From: Sphaerisporangium aureirubrum
GTDB taxonomy: Bacteria; Actinomycetota; Actinomycetes; Streptosporangiales; Streptosporangiaceae
Direction of reading: 5' to 3'
DNA: 64,000 nt
Assembly (NCBI RefSeq): GCF_042658925.1
Contig: NZ_JBHSRF010000032.1
Span: 1 to 64,000, forward strand
Part shown: positions 1 to 8,120 of the stretch, piece after piece
How the letters are laid out: the number at the start of each line of letters is the position of its first letter
How positions within the stretch are numbered: the first letter of the stretch is position 1
The notes under the pieces: model-generated
Databases searched by the model: none
Told to the model about the DNA's origin: nothing
What the model saw: only the letters and a program-made list of their open reading frames with translations
Program-made: the position numbers and the translations under genes

Positions 1-65
1 CCCCACCCAAAGTGACCAACTCCCCCGCCCCCCACCCCCCAAGATGTGAGAGACTCCAAGCTTGC

Positions 66-142
66 GGGGCGGTAGCTCAGCCGGTCAGAGCAGCGGACTC
101 ATAATCCGTAGGTCGTGGGTTCAAGTCCCACCCGCCCTACCA
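66..142 (+). tRNA. tRNA with anticodon CAT (Met, or lysidine-modified Ile)
   Basis: A full cloverleaf can be drawn. The acceptor arm pairs 66-72 with 132-138, the D stem 75-78 with 88-91, the anticodon stem 93-97 with 105-109 and the T stem 115-119 with 127-131. The anticodon CAT is at 100-102 and the CCA end (140-142) is encoded. A CAT anticodon outside the initiator context means elongator Met or tRNA-Ile2. The first pair is G-U, so it is not an obvious initiator, but I cannot separate Met from Ile by eye. Its 3' half is the integration site of the adjoining element. Confidence 0.93.
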
Positions 143-144
143 CC
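96..144 (+). repeat. attL core
   Basis: Positions 96-144 are identical over 49 bp to 19916-19964. The core spans the anticodon loop to just past CCA, so integration leaves an intact tRNA at this end. The integrase gene lies inside, about 140 bp away. Confidence 0.93.
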
Positions 145-158
145 GCCGACCATCAAAA

Positions 159-198
159 AGAGCCCTTGACCAGCGCGTATGCCGGTCGAGGGCCCTCT
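159..198 (+). terminator. Hairpin downstream of the tRNA, element-borne
   Basis: Left arm 159-171 and right arm 184-198 can pair apart from a small bulge and one mismatch, right after the tRNA. It resembles the hairpin after attR (19979-20015) in position and sequence, including the shared AGAGCCC start and a TATGCCG loop edge. The element therefore seems to supply a replacement tRNA terminator along with the tRNA 3' end. Confidence 0.55.
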
Positions 199-240
199 TG
201 CTATGTGCGGTGGTGTGCGGCTAGCGGCGGTCGTCTGCGG

Positions 241-266
241 TTGATCGTGCCGGATACGTGCCCAAG
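241..266 (+). repeat. Candidate integrase arm-type site, left
   Basis: This 26-bp stretch matches 19819-19844 at most positions, with shared blocks TTGATCGTGCCG and GTGCCCAA. Each copy lies about 70-100 bp inside an attachment core, in the same orientation. That is where integrase arm-binding or excisionase sites are expected. The function is inferred from position only. Confidence 0.5.
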
Positions 267-282
267 TTTTCGAGAGTCGGAA

Positions 283-1698
283 TCACTGCCGGTCGTCCTT
301 AAGCGCCTCGGCGATCCGGCGCTTGGCGACCTCGTCTTGGCCGACGATGCACTTGGCGTAGATCTTGAGCAGGACGTCCACGCTGTGGCCGGCCCACTCA
401 GCTACCTGTGTAGGCGGTACTCCCGCGTTGAGCCACGTGGACACACAGGCGTGGCGGAGATCGTAAACCCTCTTTGCCAGCGGTGATGCGATCTCCTCCC
501 GCGTGAAGGCAGCCTGCCGGGCCTTGGCCCAAACCCGCCGGTAGGTGATGCCGGGCAGCTCTCCCCCGCGCACGCCGGAGAACAACCGGCCATCGGCGGC
601 CTTGCCGTACGGCGCGGCCAGGTGCGCACGGAGAATCCGGACCAGTGCAGGCGGGACGGGCACGGGGCGGGCGTGACCATCCGCGCGGTGCTTGAGCGAG
701 CGTTCCTCGCGGAGCGTCCCGCCATCAGTCCACTCCCGTCCGGCGAACGGGGCCGCCTTGGCGAAGTGCAGCTCTCCCCACTCCTCCGGCTCCTCCCATT
801 CGCCGGTCTCCTCGTTGAGGACCAGGGGCGGAAGGGTGACGTTGTGGTCCCGCAGGCTAACGACTTCCTCGGGGCGAAGTCCCGCGTAGTATATCAGCGC
901 GAAGAATGCCACCAGGCGCTTGCCACTCGGTTTCTGAGCCTCTACCGCAGCCAGTAGGGCACGGGCTTGGCCGTGGTTGAGGACGCTCCGGCGATCCACC
1001 TCGTGGCTGGTTTTTGGCGTCTTCCATTTGATGCCCTTGAGCGAATTGTCCGGAAGTAGTTTCAGCTCGACGGCGTAATCAAGGGCGTTTTGTAGGATCG
1101 TTTTGTGCCGGAGAACGGTACTCGTGGCCGCCCGCTTACCGTCCAGGCGGGAGGTGGCTGTGTCGATCAGGGCTCTTACGAGAGCGGGATCATCGGCCAG
1201 CGCAGCAACGGGCTTGGTGTTCGTTGACAGCCAGCGAAGCGCGTCAGCCACGCTCCCGCGTGCCTCGTCCCGCTGTTTGGTGTTGAAGCCCCAACGGCGC
1301 AGGGCCGTGCGGGTGAGGACGTCATCAGGCTTGTCTCGCTCGCTTGCGAACATGGCGGGGGTGGCGGCGGTGAGCGCCCGTGCGATGTCTTGACGGTACT
1401 TCGCTGAAGCGTCTTTCCATTTCATGTCCACGAACATGCAGGCGAAGCCATACCAGCTCATGTCAGGGCGTTCCGCCCGGTGCCACGAGATCGGCTCTCC
1501 GGTGAGCAGGCTGAACGCCTCGCCCTTCCGCGCGGCGGCCTGAATTTCTCCCCGGTAGGTGTCGGCCTGAGCCGCATTGCGAAATGGCTTCTTCCATGTC
1601 TTGTTTCCGACTTTCCACCGCACGTAATAGGTTGTGGATTTCTTGCCCTTGTAGACGTCGGTCTTGTAAACGCGAACGTCGTAGGTGATGTCTTTCAT
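283..1698 (-). CDS. int: Tyrosine recombinase, AICE integrase
   Basis: A site-specific recombinase of 471 aa that would integrate and excise the element at the tRNA. The N-terminal third is rich in aromatic and basic residues, as in arm-binding regions. The C-terminal half holds the catalytic core: an arginine in YYAGLRPEEV, the box YDLRH (usually HxLRH; the first histidine is tyrosine here), the GH of WAGHS, and the nucleophile tyrosine in LKIYAK near the end. The ATG at 1698 is chosen because it overlaps the excisionase stop (TGATG), although the frame stays open upstream to 2097. The stop lies about 140 bp from attL. Confidence 0.93.
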   Translation of the reverse strand: MKDITYDVRVYKTDVYKGKKSTTYYVRWKVGNKTWKKPFRNAAQADTYRGEIQAAARKGEAFSLLTGEPISWHRAERPDMSWYGFACMFVDMKWKDASAKYRQDIARALTAATPAMFASERDKPDDVLTRTALRRWGFNTKQRDEARGSVADALRWLSTNTKPVAALADDPALVRALIDTATSRLDGKRAATSTVLRHKTILQNALDYAVELKLLPDNSLKGIKWKTPKTSHEVDRRSVLNHGQARALLAAVEAQKPSGKRLVAFFALIYYAGLRPEEVVSLRDHNVTLPPLVLNEETGEWEEPEEWGELHFAKAAPFAGREWTDGGTLREERSLKHRADGHARPVPVPPALVRILRAHLAAPYGKAADGRLFSGVRGGELPGITYRRVWAKARQAAFTREEIASPLAKRVYDLRHACVSTWLNAGVPPTQVAEWAGHSVDVLLKIYAKCIVGQDEVAKRRIAEALKDDRQ

Positions 1699-1892
1699 CA
1701 GGCGGCGTCCTCCAGGGCGGTGAGCCACTGTTCGAAGTCGGTGCGGCGGATGCGGAGGTCGCCGTTGGGCAGCTTGAGGCAGCGTGGGGCGCGCCCCTTG
1801 GCGCGCCATTCGTAGAAGGTGCGTCGGCTGATCTGGAGTTCTTCGCAGAATTCGGCGAGGGTGAGCGTTCCTCGCGGCTTGGCTGTGGTCAT
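1698..1892 (-). CDS. xis: Excisionase, MerR-like winged HTH
   Basis: A 64-aa DNA-binding protein expected to steer the integrase toward excision. Most of it is a helix-turn-helix of the excisionase/MerR type (LTLAEFCEELQISRRTFYEW) followed by a wing with basic residues (LRIRRTDFEQWL). Its stop overlaps the integrase start by one base, so translation is probably coupled. The size is typical of AICE excisionases. Confidence 0.88.
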   Translation of the reverse strand: MTTAKPRGTLTLAEFCEELQISRRTFYEWRAKGRAPRCLKLPNGDLRIRRTDFEQWLTALEDAA

Positions 1893-1921
1893 AGGCGGGT
1901 GTCTCCCTTGCCTCTCGGCGG

Positions 1922-3403
1922 TCAGGCGGCGGGTTGGCAGAGATCGGGGTGAACCGCGTAGCGGGGTGATGGATTACCGCGGATTCCAAACGGTTCGGGC
2001 TCACGGCGAATCCAACCGAGGTGTTCCAGCAGTTCGAAGGCGGGTTCCAGGTCGGCGGCCTTCTTAAAGCGGCGTTGCAACGCGCGATGTGCGTCACGGC
2101 GGGTGAAGCGTTCGGGCCGTGCGCGAGTCAGCCATTCGTGGACGACGCGGGCGGCTTCCTGATCGGGGTCGGCGCCCATGGCGTCGAAGGCAGCGAGGGC
2201 GTGGCCGGTGAAGTATTCGCCCAGCTCTATGGCGGCGGCCATGGTGGTGTCGGCGATGGGGCGGCGCCATCCGTCTTCTATGTGGCTGACCAGGTGCAGG
2301 AGTCCGGAGAGGCGGGCTACGGCGCCGTCGAATTTGGCGGCCCAGTCGGCGATGTGACTGAGGTCGCCGGTGTTGGGTCGTAGCCGGGGTTCGGTGCGGC
2401 GGCGTTGGGCGGCGAACAGTTCGGCGGCCTCTGGGGAGAGGATGAGCCGGGCGGGGTCCTCCCAGCCGTGCATGCTGAGCACGAGGCTTTCCAGGTTGGC
2501 GGTGTAGGTGGCCGACACGATGTCGGGGATGGGGTCGGGTTCGGTGTTTCGGTATCCGACGTTGGAGGCGGGGAGGCTGTAGAGGATTCGGCCGAGTAGT
2601 CCTTTGCCGCGGAAGCCGGGCGATTTGGCGATTTCGGTGATGATCTCGGGTTGGACGGCGAGTCCAAGGGTGAGGGCGGGGTTGTCGATGCGTTCGCGGC
2701 GGTCGCGACGGTCCACGATGAGCAGGTCTCCGGCGTGGCCTTTGAGGAACAGGTCCAGGTTGGGGGTGCCGGAGTAGCGGCCGGCGAGGGTGGCGAAGAT
2801 GCCGCCCTCGGCGCTGAGCACGGCGAGGCGTCCGCCTTGTTCGGCGAGAAGGGTTGTGGCGGTTTCGGGGGTGGCGTCGTCGCTGACGAGTCGTGGGAGT
2901 ACGGGGACGGTGATGTCTTCCTCGGCCAGGGCGGCGCTTTGTGCTGCGGCCAGTGCGTCTGGGAGGGTCTCTCCGCGGGCGGTGGTGGCTTTGATGGCCG
3001 CTTTCTCGGCAGCCTCGTGGGCGACCTTCTGTGCAATTTTGGCTTCGGTGATCTGGGGCTTGATGCGTTCTTGGAGGATCGCCTCGGCGCCGAGCAATGG
3101 GGTGACGATCGCGCGGAATACCGGGCTTTTGCGGGAGCCGGGCGGCATGGCCGCGACGGTGTAGATGTTGACCGGTTCGGTCCAGGTGCCGCGCACGCAC
3201 ACGATGGCGCGTCCGCCGGCGGCGGTGGAGATGGCGGCCAGTGCGATGCAGCCGGCCAGGTCGGGAGGGGTTTGGGTTTCCTCGGCCAGCGCGGTCACGA
3301 AGTCGGCGAGCCAGCCGGGGAAGACGTGGGCGGGGAAGGTCGGGAGTTGGGCGCGTTGGCCGATCGGTACCGGCGTTTCCCAGGTGTGCGGGTCGGCGTT
3401 CAT
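1922..3403 (-). CDS. DUF3987 replication protein (helicase/primase-like)
   Basis: A 493-aa protein of the DUF3987 (YfjI-like) family, which often accompanies prim-pol proteins in phages and integrative elements. The N-terminal part carries MPPGSRKSP, a variant P-loop in which GKS is RKS, followed by a long charged alpha-helical insert and a core with ILSPEAAELFAAQRRR. It probably acts as the ATPase or helicase half of the replication initiator; that role comes from the family and the neighbour. Its start overlaps the stop of the upstream prim-pol gene (ATGA), so the two are likely made together. Confidence 0.8.
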   Translation of the reverse strand: MNADPHTWETPVPIGQRAQLPTFPAHVFPGWLADFVTALAEETQTPPDLAGCIALAAISTAAGGRAIVCVRGTWTEPVNIYTVAAMPPGSRKSPVFRAIVTPLLGAEAILQERIKPQITEAKIAQKVAHEAAEKAAIKATTARGETLPDALAAAQSAALAEEDITVPVLPRLVSDDATPETATTLLAEQGGRLAVLSAEGGIFATLAGRYSGTPNLDLFLKGHAGDLLIVDRRDRRERIDNPALTLGLAVQPEIITEIAKSPGFRGKGLLGRILYSLPASNVGYRNTEPDPIPDIVSATYTANLESLVLSMHGWEDPARLILSPEAAELFAAQRRRTEPRLRPNTGDLSHIADWAAKFDGAVARLSGLLHLVSHIEDGWRRPIADTTMAAAIELGEYFTGHALAAFDAMGADPDQEAARVVHEWLTRARPERFTRRDAHRALQRRFKKAADLEPAFELLEHLGWIRREPEPFGIRGNPSPRYAVHPDLCQPAA

Positions 3404-4371
3404 CGCGCCCTCAGGTGAGAGGGGTGCGCGGGCAGGGCGTTGATTCCGGCGTTGATACCGGCAGTGATGACGGCGCGGATCTCGCTGGGTGAGTCGGGGT
3501 CGCCGGCGGCATAGGCGGTTTCGGCGGCGGCCTGGAGTCCTTGTTCGGCCAGGTGGCGGGGCAGGGCGCCGCTGGCGATGAGCTTGCCGAGTTTCCAGGC
3601 GGCGAGGTTGAGCGCGGGATTGCGGGTGCCGGGGCGGGCGGTGGCGACGCGGTCGATCTCACCACGTAAGGCAGCCTCGCCGTAGCGGGTGAGCCGGTGG
3701 GCGGGCAGGGTAGCGAGGAAATCACCGGTGCTGAGGGCCGTGGGCTCGGGTAGCGCGGTGAGGCGGTCGGCGAGCCAGCCGGGCAGAGGCGCGGCGGGGG
3801 CCGGGTTGGTGACGGTGTAGCTGCCGGCGCCATCCGGTAGAGCCACGTAGCTGCCGGGACCGACGACGTAGCCGCCGGATGCACGGGTGTCGATGAGCCA
3901 GCCCAGGCCGCGGCCTTTGTCACCGGCGGTGTTGCCGAGGGGGTGGCCGGGCGGGATGGCGTAGTACAGATGGGTTCCCCCGCGGCGAGTGGTGACGGTG
4001 AAGGTGTCGGGCGGCATCGACTGTCCGGCTTGCCGGCAGAGCGCTGCCAGGACATCGGCGCCGTTGGTGATGCCGGGCAGGTCCCAGCGAGGCGGCGGCG
4101 TCTGGTCGGGCTTGGGCTGGTCGAGGTCGATGACGATGAGAGCGGACGGGCCGGTGGCGATGCCGATGTTGTAGGGGGCGCGTGCCCAGGTGGCGGTGAT
4201 GGTCTCGGGGTCGGTGGTGGCGGTGGCCTCCCATGCGCGGGTGTTTTTGAGCGGGTACTTGCCGCGTGGGGTGATCGGGAAGACGTGCCAGCCGCGGGCG
4301 GCGGCGGCCAGCGCGTAGGCGGCGAGGTAGGCCCGCGCGTCCCGCGGTGTGGCGAGGTGGGCGGCGGTCAT
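3400..4371 (-). CDS. Bifunctional primase-polymerase (prim-pol)
   Basis: A 323-aa protein with an archaeo-eukaryotic-type prim-pol domain: GWHVFPITPRGKYPL near residue 30, then NIGIATGPSALIVIDLD with the acidic active-site pair near residue 90, and later the basic WLIDTRASGGYVVGPGS segment. It would prime element replication after excision, as in the RepPP class of AICE. The C-terminal third lacks a helicase domain, which the overlapping DUF3987 gene may supply. A 19-bp perfect hairpin separates it from the polymerase gene upstream. Confidence 0.87.
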   Translation of the reverse strand: MTAAHLATPRDARAYLAAYALAAAARGWHVFPITPRGKYPLKNTRAWEATATTDPETITATWARAPYNIGIATGPSALIVIDLDQPKPDQTPPPRWDLPGITNGADVLAALCRQAGQSMPPDTFTVTTRRGGTHLYYAIPPGHPLGNTAGDKGRGLGWLIDTRASGGYVVGPGSYVALPDGAGSYTVTNPAPAAPLPGWLADRLTALPEPTALSTGDFLATLPAHRLTRYGEAALRGEIDRVATARPGTRNPALNLAAWKLGKLIASGALPRHLAEQGLQAAAETAYAAGDPDSPSEIRAVITAGINAGINALPAHPSHLRAR

Positions 4372-4425
4372 CGATTCCTCCTGTGAGACGGCGCGCAGGG
4401 CGAACGGGTGTGCCGTGGGGGCCGG

Positions 4426-4477
4426 TCCCCCTCTTGGTGGCCTAGGCGTGTGGGCTGGTAGGCCACCAAGAGGGGGA
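4426..4477. terminator. Hairpin with a perfect 19-bp stem between polA-like and prim-pol genes
   Basis: Arms 4426-4444 and 4459-4477 are perfectly complementary over 19 bp with a 14-nt loop. It lies directly after the polymerase stop in the direction of transcription and before the prim-pol start. There is no clear T-tract. It may terminate or attenuate the operon, or act as a replication structure. Confidence 0.65.
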
Positions 4478-4485
4478 TGGCGAGG

Positions 4486-6378
4486 TCAGGCGGCCCGCTG
4501 ATCCGCTGTGGCGAGGTGCACGGTGGGGGCGGTGGTGGCTTCGGGGAGGTGGCCCCAGTGGGTGCCGAGGATCTCGGCGTCGGCCAGGATCGGCACGCCG
4601 CGGAACGTCGTGGTCATGGCCTCTTGCAGTGCGGTGCGCAGGCGTTCGGCGTCGCCGGCGGGGGCTTGGATGATGACCTCGTCGTGGACGAACAGCCACA
4701 GCTTGGCCTGTGGATGGCGGGTGGCGAAGGTGTAGACGGCGGCCAGCAGCAGGTCACGGGCGGTGGATTGGACCATGTAGTTGCCGTTGGCGTAGCCGCG
4801 GGCGGGGTCGGCGGAAATGTGGCGTCCGCTGGGGGTGACCACCGTCTTGGCGGTGGCGAGCTGGGCGGTGTAGGCGATGACGGCGGGGTAGGTGGTCCGC
4901 CATCGGGCGATGACCTGCCGTGCTACGTCGGTGGTGACGCCGGTCTGTTCGGCGAGGGCGCCGGCGCCGCCGCCGTACAGGGTGCCGAAGGTGCATCGCT
5001 TGGACAGGGTGCGCTGTGCGGAGGTGAAGCCGGGACCGTACATCAGGGCGGCGGTGGCGTCGTGGATGTCGGTCCCTGAGGCGATGACCTGTTTCAAGGT
5101 GGGGTCGTCGGACAGGGCTGCGGCCACGCGGACCTCTACTTGGGAGAAGTCGCAGGAGATGAGCACGTGTCCGGGGTCGGCGGCAAAACAGCGTCGTAGC
5201 CGCGGGTCGTGTTTCTTGAGGGTTTGCAGGGCGGGGCCGGTGATGGACATGCGGGCGGTCTTGGCGCGCAGAGTGTTGATCTGCGGATGGACGCGTCCGG
5301 CGGGGTCGGCGGCCTTAAGGAAGGACTTGAGGTTGGCGATCAGGTTGGAGGTGCCCGCCATGACCAGCCGCGCGGTGATTAGTTCGGCCACCGAGGCGGG
5401 CAGCGCCGCGGAGTGGTGTTCGGTCAGGGCGGTGAGGGCGTCGGCGGTGATCTGGAGACGGCCGGTCGGCGTTCGGGGCAGGTCGGTGATGTGCGCGGTG
5501 GTGAGCTGGGTGTCCAGCCAGGCGGCGAAGCGTGGCGAGGCGCCGGGGAAGCCGAGCGCGGCGGTGATCCGGGCGTTGGCGGCGGCGTGCTCGCCCTGGA
5601 TCTCGGCGAGTAAGCGGGTGGTGTAGGGGCGATCGAGTTGCAGGCCGCGGATGGTGATGGCGGTGGCGCGGGCGGCGAGCCACTGTTCCATGCGCACCAG
5701 GTGGGTGAAGGCGCGGCAGTGTGCCAGCAGCGCCGGGAGCAACCTCCGGGCGTAGATGGCGTCGAGTCCGGCGTAGACCAGGTATGCCTCGTCATCGGTG
5801 GGGAGGTGGTTCCAGCCCCAGGTGAGCCAGGCGTTGCCGGCGCGGTGCCCGGTGGGGGCGGTGGCGCGCATCCGGGCGTGGAGCGCGGCCTCGGCGTCGC
5901 GCAGGCCGTTGTCGAGGTGGCGGGCGGTCAGTTCCTTGAGCCCGTGGCCGGCGCGTTCGTCGGGGTCGATCAGCTTGGAGATCAGGTGGGTGTCGATGAC
6001 GCGCTGTCCGATGGCGATGCCGAACACCGCCCAGACGGCGAGCGGGTCGTAGTTGGTGTGGGTGACGAACCGCCGGGCGGGGTCGGCGAGCGTGGCGCAG
6101 ATCGCGGCGTGCTGTGCCGGGTCGGTGGGGTCCAGGACCCATGCCTCGGCGGGGCCGGCGAACTGGACGAGTCGCACGGTGAAGCCGGGGGCGAACTGGC
6201 GGGCGCTCTTGTCGTCTATCGCGCTGGTCTCCACGTCCAGCCCCAGAACTTCCTCGCTCGCGGCGAAGGCGGCGAACGCGTGGGGGTCGAAGCCGGCGGG
6301 GGTGTGAACGGTCATGGTGTGCTCGCCGTGGCGGCGCATGTAGCTGGCCGGTAGGCCGGTTCGGGTGGTGGTGGTCAT
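4486..6378 (-). CDS. Family A DNA polymerase with 3'-5' exonuclease
   Basis: A 630-aa DNA polymerase I-type enzyme without the 5' nuclease domain. All exonuclease motifs are present: DVE near residue 48 (LGLDVETSAID), THTNYDPLAV, and YAGLD. The polymerase motifs are intact: A (LISCDFSQVEVR), B (KRCTFGTLYG) and C (LFVHDEVII). It should therefore be active for synthesis and proofreading. The ATG at 6378 is chosen for its GGAG site six bases upstream and its ATGA overlap with the preceding gene; the frame is open further upstream. A polymerase of its own, together with SSB and prim-pol, is unusual for an AICE. Confidence 0.9.
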   Translation of the reverse strand: MTTTTRTGLPASYMRRHGEHTMTVHTPAGFDPHAFAAFAASEEVLGLDVETSAIDDKSARQFAPGFTVRLVQFAGPAEAWVLDPTDPAQHAAICATLADPARRFVTHTNYDPLAVWAVFGIAIGQRVIDTHLISKLIDPDERAGHGLKELTARHLDNGLRDAEAALHARMRATAPTGHRAGNAWLTWGWNHLPTDDEAYLVYAGLDAIYARRLLPALLAHCRAFTHLVRMEQWLAARATAITIRGLQLDRPYTTRLLAEIQGEHAAANARITAALGFPGASPRFAAWLDTQLTTAHITDLPRTPTGRLQITADALTALTEHHSAALPASVAELITARLVMAGTSNLIANLKSFLKAADPAGRVHPQINTLRAKTARMSITGPALQTLKKHDPRLRRCFAADPGHVLISCDFSQVEVRVAAALSDDPTLKQVIASGTDIHDATAALMYGPGFTSAQRTLSKRCTFGTLYGGGAGALAEQTGVTTDVARQVIARWRTTYPAVIAYTAQLATAKTVVTPSGRHISADPARGYANGNYMVQSTARDLLLAAVYTFATRHPQAKLWLFVHDEVIIQAPAGDAERLRTALQEAMTTTFRGVPILADAEILGTHWGHLPEATTAPTVHLATADQRAA

Positions 6379-6641
6379 CGGGTCTCCTGCGGGTGGCAGC
6401 GTGGGCAGGTCCACAGCACGGGCGCCGAGGCCGGGAGGACTTCCGGCAGGTGGCACCTGTGGCAGGCAGGAGGGTGAGGGCGGGGCAGGGCCGTGGCCAG
6501 CCACAGGTAGCCGTCACCGACGAGGGCGGCGTCACTGGCGGCGGGGTCGGCGCCGATGGAGGTCACGCCCGATATCGGGGTGCCGGTGTCCAGGTCGGCG
6601 ACGAACAGGGCTGACTGTTCAGCGGTGGAGGGGTGTGCCAT
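6375..6641 (-). CDS. Small zinc-ribbon protein, unknown function
   Basis: An 88-aa protein. The N-terminal half reads like a short beta-rich domain (LFVADLDTGTPISGVTSIG); the C-terminal part has CHRCHLPE and, about 20 residues later, CPRCH, which together could bind one zinc ion. It overlaps the polymerase start by four bases, so it may be translated with it and could be an accessory factor. I do not recognise a named family. Confidence 0.7.
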   Translation of the reverse strand: MAHPSTAEQSALFVADLDTGTPISGVTSIGADPAASDAALVGDGYLWLATALPRPHPPACHRCHLPEVLPASAPVLWTCPRCHPQETR

Positions 6642-6663
6642 GACGGGCTGTCTCCCTTCGTGG

Positions 6664-6706
6664 GCGCCTCGGGGTGGCGGAGCGGTGAGGTGCCACCCCG
6701 AGGCGC
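6664..6706. terminator. Hairpin with a perfect 15-bp stem after ssb
   Basis: Arms 6664-6678 and 6692-6706 are fully complementary around a 13-nt loop. It follows the ssb stop and precedes the start of the zinc-ribbon gene. A T-tract is lacking, so an attenuator or mRNA-stability role is as possible as termination. Confidence 0.6.
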
Positions 6707-6728
6707 GTTCAGGGGCGGGGCGGGCGGG

Positions 6729-7229
6729 TTAGAAGGGCGGTTCGTCGTTGCCGTGCCAGGTGCCGCCGGGTGCGGCTCCCGCCGGGGAGGGGGCGGGGGT
6801 GGACGGGGTCCACGGGTCGTCGTTCGCCGCCGGCGTGCTGCCGCCGCGGGTGCCGTTGCCGGTGCGGGTGGTCTTGACGGGCTTGGCGGTGGCGAAGCGC
6901 AGGGAGGGGCCGATCTCGTCCACGGTCAGCTCCATGACGGTGCGCTTGTCGCCCTCGCGGGTCTCGTAGTCGCGCTGGGACAGCCGGCCGGTGACGATGA
7001 CGCGGGTGCCGCGGGTGAGGGACTCGGCGACGTGGTCGGCCAGCTCTCGCCATGCCGAGCAGCGCATGAACAGGGTGGTGCCGTCGTCCCACGCGCCGGT
7101 CTGGCGGTTGAAGGTGCGCGGGGTCGAGGCGACGGTGAAGCCCGCCACGGCCAGGCCGCTTGTGGTGTAGCGCAGTTCGGGGTCGGCGGTGAGGTTGCCG
7201 ATGACGGTGATGGTGGTCTCGCCGGACAT
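6729..7229 (-). CDS. ssb: Single-stranded DNA-binding protein
   Basis: A 166-aa SSB. The OB-fold spans about the first 105 residues: TTITVIGNLTADPELRY, LFMRCSAWRELADHVAESL, GTRVIVTGRLSQRDYE. A glycine/proline-rich tail follows and ends in acidic DEPPF, matching the usual DxxPF tip that recruits partner proteins. The ATG at 7229 is chosen over the longer frame because the OB-fold begins there and GGAA lies at a proper distance. It would coat single strands made by the element's own prim-pol and polymerase. Confidence 0.92.
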   Translation of the reverse strand: MSGETTITVIGNLTADPELRYTTSGLAVAGFTVASTPRTFNRQTGAWDDGTTLFMRCSAWRELADHVAESLTRGTRVIVTGRLSQRDYETREGDKRTVMELTVDEIGPSLRFATAKPVKTTRTGNGTRGGSTPAANDDPWTPSTPAPSPAGAAPGGTWHGNDEPPF

Positions 7230-7255
7230 GGGCGGGTTCCTTTCGGTGATCAGGG

Positions 7256-7492
7256 TCAGCGGACGTTGAGCAGGCGGGCACCGGTGCGGGGCCGGCGTCC
7301 GGTGCCCGCGCAGGTGGGGCAGCAGGCGTCGGAGTGGGCGAACACTCGGCTCAGGCGGTAGCCGGTGCCGCGGCACGGGCGGCAGCGGACCTCGGGGCTG
7401 CGGGTCAGCGCGTAGCGGTAGCCGATGACGGCAAGCGCGACGCCCGGCGGCAGGGCGAACAGGGCGATGGTGATGGTGGTCTCGCCGGACAT
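7256..7492 (-). CDS. Small membrane protein with DnaJ-type CxxCxGxG pair
   Basis: A 78-aa protein with one hydrophobic segment (IALFALPPGVALAVIGYRY) and then two CxxC motifs, CRPCRGTG and CPTCAGTG, resembling the zinc module of DnaJ. Its first eight codons (MSGETTIT) are nearly identical at DNA level to those of ssb, apparently a local duplication of the ssb start. The ATG at 7492 has a strong GGAAGGAAGG site. A paralogue with the same plan lies at 7851-8078. The function is unknown; these genes sit beside the conjugation translocase. Confidence 0.7.
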   Translation of the reverse strand: MSGETTITIALFALPPGVALAVIGYRYALTRSPEVRCRPCRGTGYRLSRVFAHSDACCPTCAGTGRRPRTGARLLNVR

Positions 7493-7524
7493 GAGCGGCC
7501 TTCCTTCCATCAGGGCAGGGGGTG

Positions 7525-7824
7525 TCAGGGCGTGGGGGTGAGCAGTGCGGCCAGGTGGGCGCCGGTGGCGGTCACGAACGCGTAGCCGTCGCAGGTGGGG
7601 CGCATCCGGTCCAGGCGGATGCGGCAGGTGGTGCCGCGCATGTCTCGCGGGTTGCCGCGCGAGGGGTCGTCCACCACGCGCTGAACGTCGTGGGAGTTGG
7701 TCAGGATGGTGCAGATGGCGTGCTGTCCGTCGATCGCGGTGACCAGAACGGTGCGGCCCATCGCGCTCTGGTCGGCCCAGATGCTTCCGGGGGTGACGTC
7801 GTAGAGGGCGTGAATCTTGCGCAT
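7525..7824 (-). CDS. Small conserved-looking AICE protein, unknown function
   Basis: A 99-aa protein starting MRKIHALYDVTPGSIWADQS. It has a compact alpha/beta composition, DMRGTTCRIRLDRMRP in the middle and a hydrophobic GAHLAALLTPTP end. The ATG at 7824 has AAAGGA upstream and the codon-position GC pattern fits a gene. I do not recognise the family. It sits between the two small membrane zinc proteins, in the same direction. Confidence 0.65.
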   Translation of the reverse strand: MRKIHALYDVTPGSIWADQSAMGRTVLVTAIDGQHAICTILTNSHDVQRVVDDPSRGNPRDMRGTTCRIRLDRMRPTCDGYAFVTATGAHLAALLTPTP

Positions 7825-7850
7825 GCCGGGGCGTCCTTTCGGTGAGAGGG

Positions 7851-8078
7851 TCAGCGGGTGCCGTCGCGGTGCAGGCGGCGGGCGTAGACGTACAGGCGCC
7901 AGCCGATGCGGGGGCGCATGCCGGTGCCGTCGCAGGCGCGGCAGGTGCGGCGGCGCTTGGCCGCGGACGCGGAGCCGCATCGCCGGCAGGTGCCCCACGG
8001 GGAGGCGTAGCAGAAGCCGATGTAACCGAGCGTGATGGCGGGTAGGCAGAGGACTAGCAGGGCGATGAGGGGTCCCAC
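7851..8078 (-). CDS. Small membrane protein with CxxC zinc motifs (paralogue of 7256-7492)
   Basis: A 75-aa protein with an N-terminal membrane helix (LIALLVLCLPAITLGYIGF) followed by CRRCGS and CRACDGTG, the same order as the protein at 7256-7492. It is the first gene after the translocase in the operon direction, separated from it by the CTAG-rich hairpin region. It could anchor a zinc module at the membrane near the transfer pore; that is inference from context. Confidence 0.65.
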   Translation of the reverse strand: MGPLIALLVLCLPAITLGYIGFCYASPWGTCRRCGSASAAKRRRTCRACDGTGMRPRIGWRLYVYARRLHRDGTR

Positions 8079-8120
8079 GGGGGCCTCCAGAGCGGTTTGC
8101 GAGGTTCTCGCAGGTGGAGC

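Noticed and set aside
1922..2097. Longer integrase reading upstream to 2097
   Set aside because: The upstream codons overlap the excisionase and the DUF3987 end; the ATG at 1698 overlaps the excisionase stop and begins the integrase-like sequence.
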